Source: Stenotrophomonas maltophilia | GTDB taxonomy: Bacteria > Pseudomonadota > Gammaproteobacteria > Xanthomonadales > Xanthomonadaceae | Direction: 5' to 3' | DNA length: 64,000 nt | Assembly (NCBI RefSeq): GCF_003205835.1 | Contig: NZ_CP029773.1 | Span: 3,752,501-3,816,500 of the forward strand | Shown: piece by piece, positions 22,732 to 30,856 of the stretch | Numbering within the stretch: position 1 is the stretch's first letter | How the letters are laid out: each line of letters begins with the position of its first letter | The notes under the pieces: model-generated | What the model saw: only the letters and a program-made list of their open reading frames with translations | Database searches by the model: none | What the model was told of the DNA's origin: nothing | Made by a program: the position numbers and the translations under genes

Positions 22732-23169
22732 TCAATCCAGGAACCGCGCGGCCTGCTCCGGTGCGGGCAGGTAACAGGCGTCATGCCGCCCGAACCAGCG
22801 GTAGCGGTTGCGGGCCAGCGCGCGGTACGCGGCATCACGCCAGCTGCGCGGCAGCACGCGCAATGCACCACTCAGACGCCAGGCGCCACCCAGCCCCGCC
22901 AGCACCCGCAGGATCGCATCGGTATCGGTCCAGGCCCCTTGCGCGTCCAGCAACAGGAACGACATCGGGTCCTGCGGGTCCAGCCCGTGCGCGCGCAACA
23001 TCGCGCTGCCCTGCGCACCCTGCATCGCCGCAAAGCGGTAGCGGCCCTTGCGGTCGAAACGCAGCAGGAAGCGCACCCAGCGGTTGCACAGCGCGCACAC
23101 GCCATCGAACACGATCACCGCGCTGCCGGCCTCGGCGGCGGAATCACTGCGGTTCGAGCCAGCCTTCAT
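22732..23169 (-). CDS. DCC-family (DUF393) thiol-disulfide oxidoreductase-like protein
   Basis: A 145-residue protein with the family motif near the start, VIVFDGVCALCNRWVRFLLRFD (the DxxCxxC site), a conserved FLLLDAQG segment and a YRWFGRHDACYLP end. The fold is thioredoxin-like; no enzyme activity is firmly assigned to the family. Its start lies inside the 3' end of the DUF4166 gene (26-base overlap), suggesting co-translation. Confidence 0.82.
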   Translation of the reverse strand: MKAGSNRSDSAAEAGSAVIVFDGVCALCNRWVRFLLRFDRKGRYRFAAMQGAQGSAMLRAHGLDPQDPMSFLLLDAQGAWTDTDAILRVLAGLGGAWRLSGALRVLPRSWRDAAYRALARNRYRWFGRHDACYLPAPEQAARFLD

Positions 23170-23650
23170 AGCGGATCAGGGCTCCGGCCCAGGGCAAGGT
23201 CACATCGACCAGGAAAGTGTAGCGCTGGCCGTGCCACGCTTCGCGACATCGCACGCCGCCGAACCAGCGCTTGGGCAGCGGCAGCAGCCCGAACGCCCAG
23301 ACCCGCCGCACCGACCAGTCGATGCCACCGTCGCGGGCCTGCAGGTCGAACTCGAAGCGCACCGCCCCCAGCTGCTCGCGCAGGTATCCCTCGTGTACCC
23401 ACAGCCGCGACACCATCGGCCAGCGACCGAATCGTCGTGCCCAGCGTTCGCCCTGCCCGTGCGCGCTGAACGCCACTTCGGTGGGCAGCGCGTCACCGTC
23501 CTTCGGCAACCGCGCCAACGCGGCCAGCAGCGGCACCAGCCAGTGCCGCCCTCTCACGATGCGCGCCTGCCCCACGTAGCGGCAAGGCAACGGCGCGGCA
23601 TGCAGCACCTGCACCGGCGCGGCCAGGGTGGCGAAGGCCGGCCCCAGCAC
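23144..23650 (-). CDS. DUF4166 domain protein
   Basis: About 168 residues or slightly more. The sequence fits DUF4166 (VLHAAPLPCRYVGQARIVRGR at the N-terminus, GERWARRFGRWPMVSRLWVHEGYLREQLG in the middle). No membrane segment or signal is obvious. Function unknown. The start is unclear: GTG 23650 is usable, but coding-like sequence ([14 protein letters not shown]) runs up to the pgeF stop at 23671, so an upstream non-standard start is possible. It is sandwiched between pgeF and the DCC gene with overlaps, in one operon. Confidence 0.72.
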   Translation of the reverse strand: MLGPAFATLAAPVQVLHAAPLPCRYVGQARIVRGRHWLVPLLAALARLPKDGDALPTEVAFSAHGQGERWARRFGRWPMVSRLWVHEGYLREQLGAVRFEFDLQARDGGIDWSVRRVWAFGLLPLPKRWFGGVRCREAWHGQRYTFLVDVTLPWAGALIRYEGWLEPQ

Positions 23651-23670
23651 GCGCGCGAACAGCGGCGGGG

Positions 23671-24444
23671 TCAGGGCGCGATCCAGGCCAGGGTCGCCAT
23701 GCGCCCGGTGCGACGGTCGCGCCGGTGCGAATACAGGTCCGGATCGGCCATGGTCGACACCGTGCCGCCATACACCTGCGCCGGGTCCATGCCCGCCGCC
23801 TGCAGGCGTTGGCGTGCCAGGGCGAACAGGTCCACCTTCCAGTGCCCCGGGCGCGTCGCCGCGAACGCCACCTCGGCCGCCGGATCATGGCCGACGAAAG
23901 CGTGGAAGACCTCCTCGCCGATCTCGTAGTCGGCCGGCCCGGCCGCCGGGCCCAGCCACGCGCGCAGCTGCGCAGGCGGGGTCTGCATGGCGGCCACCGT
24001 GGCCTCCAGCATGCCATCGGCCAGCCCGCGCCAACCGGCATGGGCCGCGGCCACTTCACTGCCATCGGCTGCGGCAAACACCACCGGTAGGCAGTCGGCG
24101 GTCAGGATCGCCAGCACCACGCCCGGCACCGAGGTCACCGCAGCGTCAGCCACCGGTTCGCTGGCGCCTGCCACCGGCGGCGCGGTGAAGCGCAGCACGG
24201 TGCTGCTGTGCACCTGGCGCAGCCAGTGCGGTGCCGAGGGCAGTGCCAGCCCCTGCTGCAGCAGCTGGCGGTTGTGCTCCACGTTGGCCGGGGTATCACC
24301 ATCGGCCGCGTGCCGGTTGCCCAGGTTGAACTGCGCGAACGGCGCCGGCGAGATGCCCGCACCGTGCCGACGCGTGGTCAGCGCATGGACGCCCGGAGGC
24401 GCCGGCCAGTCCGCCTGCAGCAATGGCAGCGCGGCGGCCATCAC
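23671..24444 (-). CDS. pgeF: Polyphenol oxidase / laccase-domain purine nucleoside phosphorylase (YfiH family)
   Basis: A 257-residue cytoplasmic protein with the metal-site motifs of the family: [11 protein letters not shown], the [12 protein letters not shown] segment with Cys and [22 protein letters not shown] with His. YfiH proteins have been reported as purine nucleoside phosphorylases and, in E. coli, as PgeF, which corrects peptidoglycan precursor errors. The GTG start at 24444 overlaps the rluD stop (GTGA); ATG 24441 is the alternative. Pairing rluD-pgeF is common in Proteobacteria. Confidence 0.88.
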   Translation of the reverse strand: MMAAALPLLQADWPAPPGVHALTTRRHGAGISPAPFAQFNLGNRHAADGDTPANVEHNRQLLQQGLALPSAPHWLRQVHSSTVLRFTAPPVAGASEPVADAAVTSVPGVVLAILTADCLPVVFAAADGSEVAAAHAGWRGLADGMLEATVAAMQTPPAQLRAWLGPAAGPADYEIGEEVFHAFVGHDPAAEVAFAATRPGHWKVDLFALARQRLQAAGMDPAQVYGGTVSTMADPDLYSHRRDRRTGRMATLAWIAP

Positions 24445-25430
24445 CAGCGGTCCCGCTCGCGCGCGGCGAAGGCTTCGCTGTCCTCGCGCAGCACCTTCAT
24501 CAGGTGCAGCATGTCGTCCGGCACCGGCGCGGTGTTGCGCACCGGCTCACCGGTAATCGGATGCGTGAACTCCAGGGTCTCGGCGTGCAGGGCCTGGCGC
24601 TTGAAGCCGCGCAGCGCGGCCACCAGCTCGTCGCTGGCGCCCTTGGGCAGCTTCAGCGCGCCGCCGTACAGCGGGTCGCCGATGATCGGATGGCGCACGT
24701 GCGCCATGTGCACGCGGATCTGGTGGGTACGGCCGGTTTCCAGGCGGCACTCCAGCGCGGTGTGCGCACGGAAGCGCTCGCGCAGGCGGTAATGGGTGAT
24801 CGCCTCCTTGCCGTCCTCGCGCACGGCCATCTTCAGGCGGTCGCGCGGGTGGCGGTCGATCGGGGCATCGGCGGTACCGCCGGCCACCAGCGCACCCATC
24901 ACGATGGCCAGGTACTGGCGGTGCACGTCGCGCGCGGCCAGCTGCTCGACCAGCGCGGTCTGCGCTTCCAGGGTCTTGGCCACCACCATCACGCCGCTGG
25001 TGTCCTTGTCCAGGCGGTGCACGATGCCGGCGCGCGGCAGCACCGCCACCGAGGGGTCGCGGAACAGCAGGGCATTCACCAGGGTGCCGCTGTGGTTGCC
25101 CGCGCCCGGGTGCACCACCAGGCCCACCGGCTTGTTGATCACCAGCAGGTGCTCGTCCTCGAACAGCACGTCCAGCGGGATGTCCTCCGGCTGGGCGTCG
25201 GTCTGGGTCTCGAGCACCACATTGAGGGTCACGAGCTCGCCGCCGCGCAGCGGATCGCGCGGGCGCGCCTGGGCGCCGTCCAGCAGCACCTCACCGGCCT
25301 TGATCCACTCGGTCAGGCGCGAACGCGAGTATTCGGGGAACAATTCGGCCACCACGGCGTCGAAACGACGGCCGGCAGCGGTGTCGGGGACGATGGCCTG
25401 GCGGGCCGATTCAGAGGGTTGTTCAGACAT
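24441..25430 (-). CDS. rluD: 23S rRNA pseudouridine synthase
   Basis: A 329-residue enzyme that converts uridines in helix 69 of 23S rRNA to pseudouridine. An N-terminal S4-like RNA-binding domain (residues 20-90, [18 protein letters not shown]) precedes the RsuA/RluA catalytic domain with the catalytic Asp in [19 protein letters not shown], and the conserved [23 protein letters not shown] 25430 (MSEQPSES) is taken; ATG 25442 would add four residues. The stop overlaps pgeF. It is divergent from bamD, a classic neighbour. Confidence 0.93.
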   Translation of the reverse strand: MSEQPSESARQAIVPDTAAGRRFDAVVAELFPEYSRSRLTEWIKAGEVLLDGAQARPRDPLRGGELVTLNVVLETQTDAQPEDIPLDVLFEDEHLLVINKPVGLVVHPGAGNHSGTLVNALLFRDPSVAVLPRAGIVHRLDKDTSGVMVVAKTLEAQTALVEQLAARDVHRQYLAIVMGALVAGGTADAPIDRHPRDRLKMAVREDGKEAITHYRLRERFRAHTALECRLETGRTHQIRVHMAHVRHPIIGDPLYGGALKLPKGASDELVAALRGFKRQALHAETLEFTHPITGEPVRNTAPVPDDMLHLMKVLREDSEAFAARERDRW

Positions 25431-25543
25431 GGCAGGGGGCATTCTTTGAAATTTTGGGGTCCCGGCGGCCGGTTTCAGTCGCTGGACAGGACACTAGGCT
25501 ATCATCGACCCTTCGTATTCCAGCCGCGTCCCGCCTCGACCTC

Positions 25544-26431
25544 ATGATCCGACGCTCCGCCATGCTCTCCGCGCCCGTCCGCCTCACCGCCCTGCTGCTG
25601 GTGCTGGTCATCGCCGCCACCGGCTGCCACCGTGGTGCCAAGAAGGGTGATCGCCCCGATGAAGGGACGCCGGTCGAACAGTTGTACGAGAAGAGCCACA
25701 AGCTGATGCAGGGTGGCAACTGGAGCGGCGCTGAAACCAGCTTCCGCCGTCTGGTGGCCCAGTATCCGTACGGTCCGTACACCGAACAGGCGATGATCGA
25801 AACCGCCTACGCGCAGTACAAGGCCGGCAAGCACGATGACGCGGTGTCCAGCATCGACCGCTTCATCCGTACCTACCCGACCCATCGCAACATCGCGTAC
25901 CTGTACTACCTGCGCGGCCTGGCCAACTCCAACCGCAGTACGGTTTTCCTGCGCCGCGTATGGTCGCTGGATGCCAGCCGCCGCGACCTGTCCACGCCGC
26001 ACCAGGCGTATTCGGACTTCAACATCGTGGTCGACCGCTACCCGAACAGCCGCTACGCCGCCGATGCGCGCCAGCGCATGCTGGAGCTGCGTGACGTGTT
26101 CGCCCAGCACGAGCTGGACAACGCCCTGTACTACATGCGCCGCGGCGCCTGGGTCTCGGCTGCCGGCCGCGCCAACTACCTGCTGGAAACCTACCCGCAG
26201 AGCGCATTCCAGTACGACGCCGTGGCTGTGCTGGCCGATTCCTACACCCACCTGGGCAACAAGACCCTGGCCGACGACGCCCGCCGCGTCCTGCAGCTGA
26301 ACCAGCCGGACCACCCGTGGCTGGAAGGCAAGTGGCCGAAGTACCCGTGGATGATCCGCAAGCTGAACCCGTTCGCCGGCGAGAAGTCCGCCAGCACCGG
26401 CCAGCGCAACGCGCGACTGGAAAAGAAATAA
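25544..26431 (+). CDS. bamD: Outer-membrane assembly lipoprotein BamD
   Basis: A 295-residue essential lipoprotein of the BAM complex, facing the periplasm. Signal with lipobox ending ATGC (Cys about residue 28), then TPR-like repeats (GTPVEQLYEKSHKLMQGGNW, FRRLVAQYPYGPYTEQAMIE, SIDRFIRTYPTHRNIAYLYYLRGL) as in all BamD/ComL proteins. ATG 25544 and ATG 25562 are both possible; the later gives a shorter, more usual signal. It is divergent from rluD and followed by a clear terminator. Confidence 0.94.
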   Translation: MIRRSAMLSAPVRLTALLLVLVIAATGCHRGAKKGDRPDEGTPVEQLYEKSHKLMQGGNWSGAETSFRRLVAQYPYGPYTEQAMIETAYAQYKAGKHDDAVSSIDRFIRTYPTHRNIAYLYYLRGLANSNRSTVFLRRVWSLDASRRDLSTPHQAYSDFNIVVDRYPNSRYAADARQRMLELRDVFAQHELDNALYYMRRGAWVSAAGRANYLLETYPQSAFQYDAVAVLADSYTHLGNKTLADDARRVLQLNQPDHPWLEGKWPKYPWMIRKLNPFAGEKSASTGQRNARLEKK

Positions 26432-26432
26432 G

Positions 26433-26465
26433 AAAAAGGCCCCGAAAGGGGCCTTTCTTCTTTCT
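26433..26465 (+). terminator. Rho-independent terminator of bamD
   Basis: AAAGGCCCC (26435-26443), GAAA loop, GGGGCCTTT (26448-26456), then TCTTCTTTCT. Starts two bases after the bamD stop. Confidence 0.9.
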
Positions 26466-26490
26466 GCAGAGTCGAGCCATGCTCGACTGC
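26466..26490. repeat. SMAG-like palindrome, AGTCGAGCC type
   Basis: GCAGAGTCGAGCCATGCTCG followed by ACTGC; same unit as at 22649 but with GCAG instead of GTAG at its head. Confidence 0.65.
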
Positions 26491-26640
26491 TTCCTGCAGG
26501 ACGCTCAGCGCGCGGCGGCGTCCCGGAGCCCACCTAGGAATCCTACGAATCCCCAAGGGTTGCGACGCTGGTCCCAATCGGCGCGGACGAGCCCCTCCAC
26601 ACTGCGGCGCAACGGCCATCCCGGCCGTCAAGGAGCGCCC

Positions 26641-27843
26641 ATGTCCCCACTGCCCCGTCGTTTCCGGCCCCTCTCGTGCGTCATCGCCACGGCCCTGCTG
26701 GCCCTGTCGTCCAGTCCCCTGAGCGCCGCGCCGGCCGCGCCGGGTGATCTGCTGTCCGCCGCGCCCTATCGCGCGTCATGGGTGCCCTCCAAGGCCACGC
26801 AAGCGTACAAGCTGCACTACCGCACCCCCGACCACCGCGGCCAGCTGGCCGAAGGCACCGGCCTGCTGTATCTCCCCGCGGGCGCGGCGCCCATCGGGGG
26901 TTGGCCGGTGGTGTCGTGGGCACATGGCACCCAGGGCATCGCCGATCGCTGCGCGCCCTCGGTCTCGGGCCCCTACCAGCCCGAGCGCGACGGGCGTTTC
27001 CTCGACCAGTTCCTGGCCCAGGGCTATGCCGTGGTCACTGCCGACTACCAGGGGCTCGGCAGCCCCGGCAACCACGCCTACCTGCACGTCCGCACGGCGG
27101 CCCGCAACGCCATCGATCTGGTCAAGGCCAGCCGCCAGTATCTGGGCGCATCAGCGCTGTCGCCGCGCTGGGTCTCGGTTGGTCATTCGCAGGGTGGTGC
27201 CGCTGCGCTCACGGCCGGGCATCTGGCGCCCACCTATGGTGGTCCTTCCCTGCACTACCGTGGCAGCTTCACCACCGGCACGCCTACCGCAGTCGAGCTG
27301 ACCGCGCTGGTGATGAAGCCCGACAACCGCACCGCCAATCCTGGCGCGCTCAACGCCTATCACGCGTACCTGCTTGATGGCCTGCTGCAGGTCGCGCCGC
27401 AGATCGACCGCGTCCTCAGCGACACCGGCCGCGCCCGCGTGGCAGTGGCACGCGAGCAGTGCCTGGGCGAACTGGCCGCCACGCTGGACGGCGCGGATAC
27501 CGGCAGCATGTTCACTGCACCGCTGACCAGCGTGCCGGGCATCTGGGCAGTGCTGTACGACTATCTCGGCGTACCGCGCCGCGGTTTCAGCCAGCCGCTG
27601 ATGCTGGGCCATGGCAGTGAGGACCGCGACGTGCCCTACCTGACCACCCTGCTGTATGCCGCAGGCCTGGCCCTGCGTGGCGAGCCGGTCGCGTTCCGGC
27701 GCTACCCGGTCGACCATCGCGGCACGCTGGACGCGGCCGCTGCGGAGGGTCTGGCGTTCGTGCGGGCACGGCTGGGGGACGGCCACTTCGACGATGTTTC
27801 CGAAACCGCCGGCTTCGAACAGCTGCTTGACGAAGTCCGGTAG
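26641..27843 (+). CDS. Secreted alpha/beta hydrolase (secretory-lipase type)
   Basis: A 400-residue protein with a signal peptide (about 1-30, ending LSAAPAA) and an alpha/beta-hydrolase fold. The nucleophile elbow is VSVGHSQGGAAAL (Ser in GHSQG), the oxyanion region is VVSWAHGTQGI, and a late His is seen in YPVDHRGTLD. This pattern fits lipase/esterase families of the LIP type. The substrate is unknown. AAGGAG lies eight bases before ATG 26641. Its TAG stop is the TAG of a GTAG repeat head at 27840. Confidence 0.78.
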   Translation: MSPLPRRFRPLSCVIATALLALSSSPLSAAPAAPGDLLSAAPYRASWVPSKATQAYKLHYRTPDHRGQLAEGTGLLYLPAGAAPIGGWPVVSWAHGTQGIADRCAPSVSGPYQPERDGRFLDQFLAQGYAVVTADYQGLGSPGNHAYLHVRTAARNAIDLVKASRQYLGASALSPRWVSVGHSQGGAAALTAGHLAPTYGGPSLHYRGSFTTGTPTAVELTALVMKPDNRTANPGALNAYHAYLLDGLLQVAPQIDRVLSDTGRARVAVAREQCLGELAATLDGADTGSMFTAPLTSVPGIWAVLYDYLGVPRRGFSQPLMLGHGSEDRDVPYLTTLLYAAGLALRGEPVAFRRYPVDHRGTLDAAAAEGLAFVRARLGDGHFDDVSETAGFEQLLDEVR

Positions 27844-27896
27844 ATCCACGCCAAGCGTGGATGGTCTTCGACCATTGTGCGGACCAAGGTCCGCAC
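27840..27896. repeat. GTAG repeat: ATCCACGC hairpin plus TGCGGACC hairpin
   Basis: GTAG (27840-27843) is followed by ATCCACGC-CAA-GCGTGGAT (27844-27862), then GTGCGGACCAAGGTCCGCAC (27877-27896). The first four bases supply the stop codon of the hydrolase gene. Confidence 0.7.
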
Positions 27897-27919
27897 CCAC
27901 CGGAGAGGGGCCAACGGGT

Positions 27920-27942
27920 TGCCGGCCAGCGGCCGGCACTAC
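27920..27942. repeat. SMAG (GTAG) single unit, inverted orientation
   Basis: TGCCGGCCAGCGGCCGGCACTAC's 23 bases are the reverse of the unit at 9185. It lies between convergent hydrolase and nadE genes, 15 bases from the nadE stop. (Positions 27920-27942.). Confidence 0.8.
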
Positions 27943-27957
27943 CCGCCAACCGCTGCT

Positions 27958-29592
27958 TCAGCCCTTGTAGCCGTTGCTGATCGGGTAACGACGTTCGCGG
28001 CCGAAGGCGCGGCGCGAGACCTTCGGCCCCGGCGCGGCCTGGTGCCGCTTCCACTCGCTGATGCGCACCAGGCGCAGCACGCGGTCGACCACGGCCGCGT
28101 CGTAGCCGGCGGCCACGATCTCCGTGCGCGACTGCTCCTGGTCAATGTAGCGGTACAGGATGCCGTCCAGCACGTCATAGGCCGGCAGCGAATCCTGGTC
28201 CAGCTGGTTCTCGCGCAGCTCGGCCGACGGCGGGCGGCTGATCACGGCCGGCGGGATCACCGGCGCGCCGCCCACGGTGTTGCGCCACTTGGAAAGACCG
28301 AACACCTCCGTCTTGTACAGGTCCTTCAGTGGCGCGTAGCCACCGCACATGTCGCCGTAGATGGTGGCGTAGCCGACCGCGTACTCGCTCTTGTTGCCGG
28401 TGGTCAGCAGCAGGCCACCGAACTTGTTGGCCAGCGCCATCAGGATCACGCCACGGCTGCGCGACTGCAGGTTCTCTTCGGTCACGTCCGGGGTCGTGCC
28501 CTCGAACATCGGCGCCAGCGATTCCATCAGGCCCTTGAACGCCGGTTCGATCGAGACCGCCTCCAGCTTCACGCCCAGTGCCTGGCACTGTTCGGCGGCC
28601 AGGTCGTTGGAAAGGCCTGCGGTGTAGCGCGAGGGCAGGCGCACCGCGGTGACGTTCTCGGCGCCCATCGCGTCCACGGCCATGGCCAGCACGATCGCCG
28701 AGTCGATGCCGCCGGACAGGCCCAGCCACACCTTCTTGAAGCCGTTCTTGCGGCAGTAGTCCTGGATGCCACGGGTCACCGCGCGCCAGGCCAGCGCGTC
28801 CATGCTCTCGTCGCCGTCGTCCATCCACACGTGCGGCATGAAGCGGCGGGTCTCACCGTCGTACTCCACCACCAGCCACTGGTCGACGAAGGCGGCGGCG
28901 GCCGGGTGCACCGTGCCGTCACCATCAGCCACTACCGAGGCGCCGTCGAACACCAGCGCGTCCTGGCCACCGACCACGTTGAGGTAGGCAATCGCCGCGC
29001 CGCTTTCGCGGGTGCGCGCCGCCAGCACGGCATCGCGCTGGGCGTGCTTGCCACGCTCGTACGGCGAAGCATTGGGCACCACCACCAGCTGCGCACCGGC
29101 GCGCATGGTGTCGGCCAGCGGTTCGGCGAACCACAGGTCCTCGCAGATCAGCAGGCCCACCGGAATGCCGTTGACCTCGAACACGCAGCTGCCGCCATCC
29201 GGATCGACATCGAAGTAGCGGCGCTCATCGAACACCGCGTAGTTGGGCAGCTCGCGCTTGCGGTAGGTCTGTTCGACCAGGCCGTCACGCAGCACGCTGG
29301 CGGCGTTGTAGACCACCGCGCCAGCCGCCTGCGGCCAGCCGACCACGGCGGTGATGCCACGGCAGGCAGCAGCGATACGGCCCATCGCCTGCTCGCATTC
29401 GTACAGGAAGCCGGGACGCAGCAGCAGGTCCTCCGGCGGATAACCGCTCACCGCCAGCTCGGGGAACATCACCAGCTCGGCGCCATACTCGTCGCGCGCC
29501 TGGCCGATCATCTCGATGATGCGCTCGGTGTTGCCGGCGACATCGCCGACCGGGAAATCGAACTGCGCCATCGCGATGCGGATCGAAGCCAT
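27958..29592 (-). CDS. nadE: Glutamine-dependent NAD+ synthetase
   Basis: A 544-residue two-domain enzyme for the last step of NAD synthesis. The N-terminal nitrilase-type glutaminase (1-250) shows catalytic Glu in VMFPELAVSGYP, Lys in TYRKRELPNYAVFDE and Cys in LLICEDLWF. The C-terminal synthetase carries the PP-loop LGLSGGIDSAIVLAMA and the LLTTGNKSEYAVGYATIYGD region. Length fits the long NadE form. Single-gene unit; it is divergent from the peptide operon that follows. Confidence 0.95.
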   Translation of the reverse strand: MASIRIAMAQFDFPVGDVAGNTERIIEMIGQARDEYGAELVMFPELAVSGYPPEDLLLRPGFLYECEQAMGRIAAACRGITAVVGWPQAAGAVVYNAASVLRDGLVEQTYRKRELPNYAVFDERRYFDVDPDGGSCVFEVNGIPVGLLICEDLWFAEPLADTMRAGAQLVVVPNASPYERGKHAQRDAVLAARTRESGAAIAYLNVVGGQDALVFDGASVVADGDGTVHPAAAAFVDQWLVVEYDGETRRFMPHVWMDDGDESMDALAWRAVTRGIQDYCRKNGFKKVWLGLSGGIDSAIVLAMAVDAMGAENVTAVRLPSRYTAGLSNDLAAEQCQALGVKLEAVSIEPAFKGLMESLAPMFEGTTPDVTEENLQSRSRGVILMALANKFGGLLLTTGNKSEYAVGYATIYGDMCGGYAPLKDLYKTEVFGLSKWRNTVGGAPVIPPAVISRPPSAELRENQLDQDSLPAYDVLDGILYRYIDQEQSRTEIVAAGYDAAVVDRVLRLVRISEWKRHQAAPGPKVSRRAFGRERRYPISNGYKG

Positions 29593-29937
29593 GGGAATCC
29601 AGCCTGTGGTTGCAATTGCACCATTCTAGGCCTTTGGACACGGACCGGTCAGGCCCGATGCATGCGATCGGTCCGCCCCGCGTCGCGCAGACCAGGACCA
29701 CGTTTCCCTGCCGGCCAAGCACTGCCATCGCCTCCTCGAATGTCCGTCCTGGGGCTATTGATTTTCGCCTTCATCAGTAGCACTCTCCCATTCACGAAAA
29801 ATTCATGGTGATCACCTTCGACGGCTCAGATCACCGCGCAAGCTGGTTCAAAAAGGAATTTGGACGTTGTGTCCAGATTGGCCGGCCAATTCGGTCCGGC
29901 TATTGATCGCTGTATCCAATTGGAATGGAGAATCAGG
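29593..29937. other. Intergenic region upstream of the peptide operon
   Basis: A 345-base gap with visibly lower GC than its neighbours (AT-rich around 29795-29870). It must hold the promoter for the operon starting at 29938 and that of nadE on the other strand. I could not define a convincing -35/-10 pair. A GTG in frame with the peptide gene at 29860 would extend it by 26 residues but lacks a good ribosome site. Confidence 0.5.
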
Positions 29938-30123
29938 ATGAGTTCTATGGCATTGGATGTCGCAGGCTTTGAAGCTGGGATGCTGCAGAGGGCCGAAGAC
30001 GCAACGTCGATTGGCACCGCATTTGAAGTGGTGAGGAATGGTGCGGTAGCACTGTTCTGCTCGGACTGTTGCGGCAGCAACGGCAATGACTGCGTGCCGG
30101 AAATCGACCCGGGCATCAACTGA
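29938..30123 (+). CDS. Candidate precursor peptide with Cys-rich C-terminal core
   Basis: A 61-residue peptide starting MSSMALDVAGFEAGMLQRAE. The first 40 residues look like a leader: acidic, partly helical, no signal peptide. The last 21 residues hold four Cys (41, 44, 45, 52) as C-x2-CC-x6-C with Gly, Ser and Asn between them, and end in EIDPGIN. GGAG lies seven bases before ATG 29938. A terminator-like hairpin begins nine bases after the stop, as is common behind abundant precursor genes. Downstream in the same direction are five genes including an ABC exporter. I do not recognise the family. A bacteriocin- or RiPP-type product is inference; a small regulatory or structural protein is the alternative. 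Confidence 0.65.
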   Translation: MSSMALDVAGFEAGMLQRAEDATSIGTAFEVVRNGAVALFCSDCCGSNGNDCVPEIDPGIN

Positions 30124-30131
30124 CGCAGATC

Positions 30132-30166
30132 GAGGGCGAAGGCGGTTGCCTTCGCCCTCTTCATTA
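30132..30166 (+). terminator. Attenuator-like hairpin after the peptide gene
   Basis: GAGGGCGAAGG (30132-30142) pairs with CCTTCGCCCTC (30149-30159), followed by TTCATTAT. It lies between the peptide stop and the next gene of the operon and would make the peptide transcript more abundant than the rest. Confidence 0.7.
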
Positions 30167-30181
30167 TCGAGAGCACATTCC

Positions 30182-30856
30182 ATGGATGGATTCAACGCAC
30201 CGGAGGAGTTCGAGCGGAGCCTCCATGCCTATGCAGGCAGCGACCACGCTGGCACCAACGCGCTTGCGCTGGTCCTGCCATCCACGCGTGCAATCTTGAC
30301 CAGAAGCAGACAGCTCGCAGATGCAGGGCGCCTACGCGTTGTGTGTAACGAGAACAGCCCTGGGTTGAGCGCAAGCGGCATGGTTCGGCTGGCGCAGTCC
30401 GGCCAGCGACCAGCACTCGTCATTTTCTCGGACCAGCTTGTCTCAGCACACGAAGCAACCCTGCTGATTCGGACCTCGCGCGAGGACATCTACGTCTCGC
30501 CGCTCGAAATGATCCTCAATCAGCGCTACGGCTATGCACTGTCGTTCTGGGGCATACAGGGCAATTCCACGATCGAGGCCCATTCGGCCGACAGCAGCGC
30601 GATCCTGCACGGGATCATCGACCATCTTCACCAGTGCAGCAGCCTGGGGGATCAATGGTTGCTGCGCGAACAACAGTCACTGCGCAGGCCGGCGATCAGG
30701 ACATACAACGCGCGCAGAAAGATCAGGATGTTCCGATCCGCACTGCTGGCACAGTACCAACCCGACAGTATCGATGCCGAACTCGACGCCTTGATGGAAG
30801 CGATCGATACGCTTGAAGGCGATGTCGTTGATCGACAGGGAAGGCTTGCATGCTGA
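30182..30856 (+). CDS. Unknown protein, weakly acyltransferase-like
   Basis: A 224-residue protein I cannot assign. Residues 40-130 (NALALVLPSTRAIL..., PALVIFSDQLVSAHEATLLI, SPLEMILNQRYGYALSFWGI) can be laid alongside the middle of the LpxL-like protein encoded next, especially ALVIFSDQ against AVFILPDVF, so it may be a shortened relative. There is no HX4D site and no membrane segment or signal. The C-terminal third is helical and charged. ATG 30182 has GAGAG upstream. Its 3' end overlaps the next gene by seven bases. Within a peptide operon it could act in maturation or binding of the precursor; that is inference. Confidence 0.6.
   Translation: MDGFNAPEEFERSLHAYAGSDHAGTNALALVLPSTRAILTRSRQLADAGRLRVVCNENSPGLSASGMVRLAQSGQRPALVIFSDQLVSAHEATLLIRTSREDIYVSPLEMILNQRYGYALSFWGIQGNSTIEAHSADSSAILHGIIDHLHQCSSLGDQWLLREQQSLRRPAIRTYNARRKIRMFRSALLAQYQPDSIDAELDALMEAIDTLEGDVVDRQGRLAC

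Noticed and set aside
27877..29811. A 644-codon open frame opposite nadE
   Set aside because: Shadow of nadE; low-complexity His/Val/Ala sequence.
29938..30123. Peptide as a double-glycine bacteriocin
   Set aside because: No GG/GA site follows a typical LxxxE leader, and the exporter has no C39 peptidase domain.
29826..30176. A minus-strand open frame opposite the precursor peptide
   Set aside because: It lacks a ribosome site and any domain, and the plus-strand reading explains the hairpin and the operon better.
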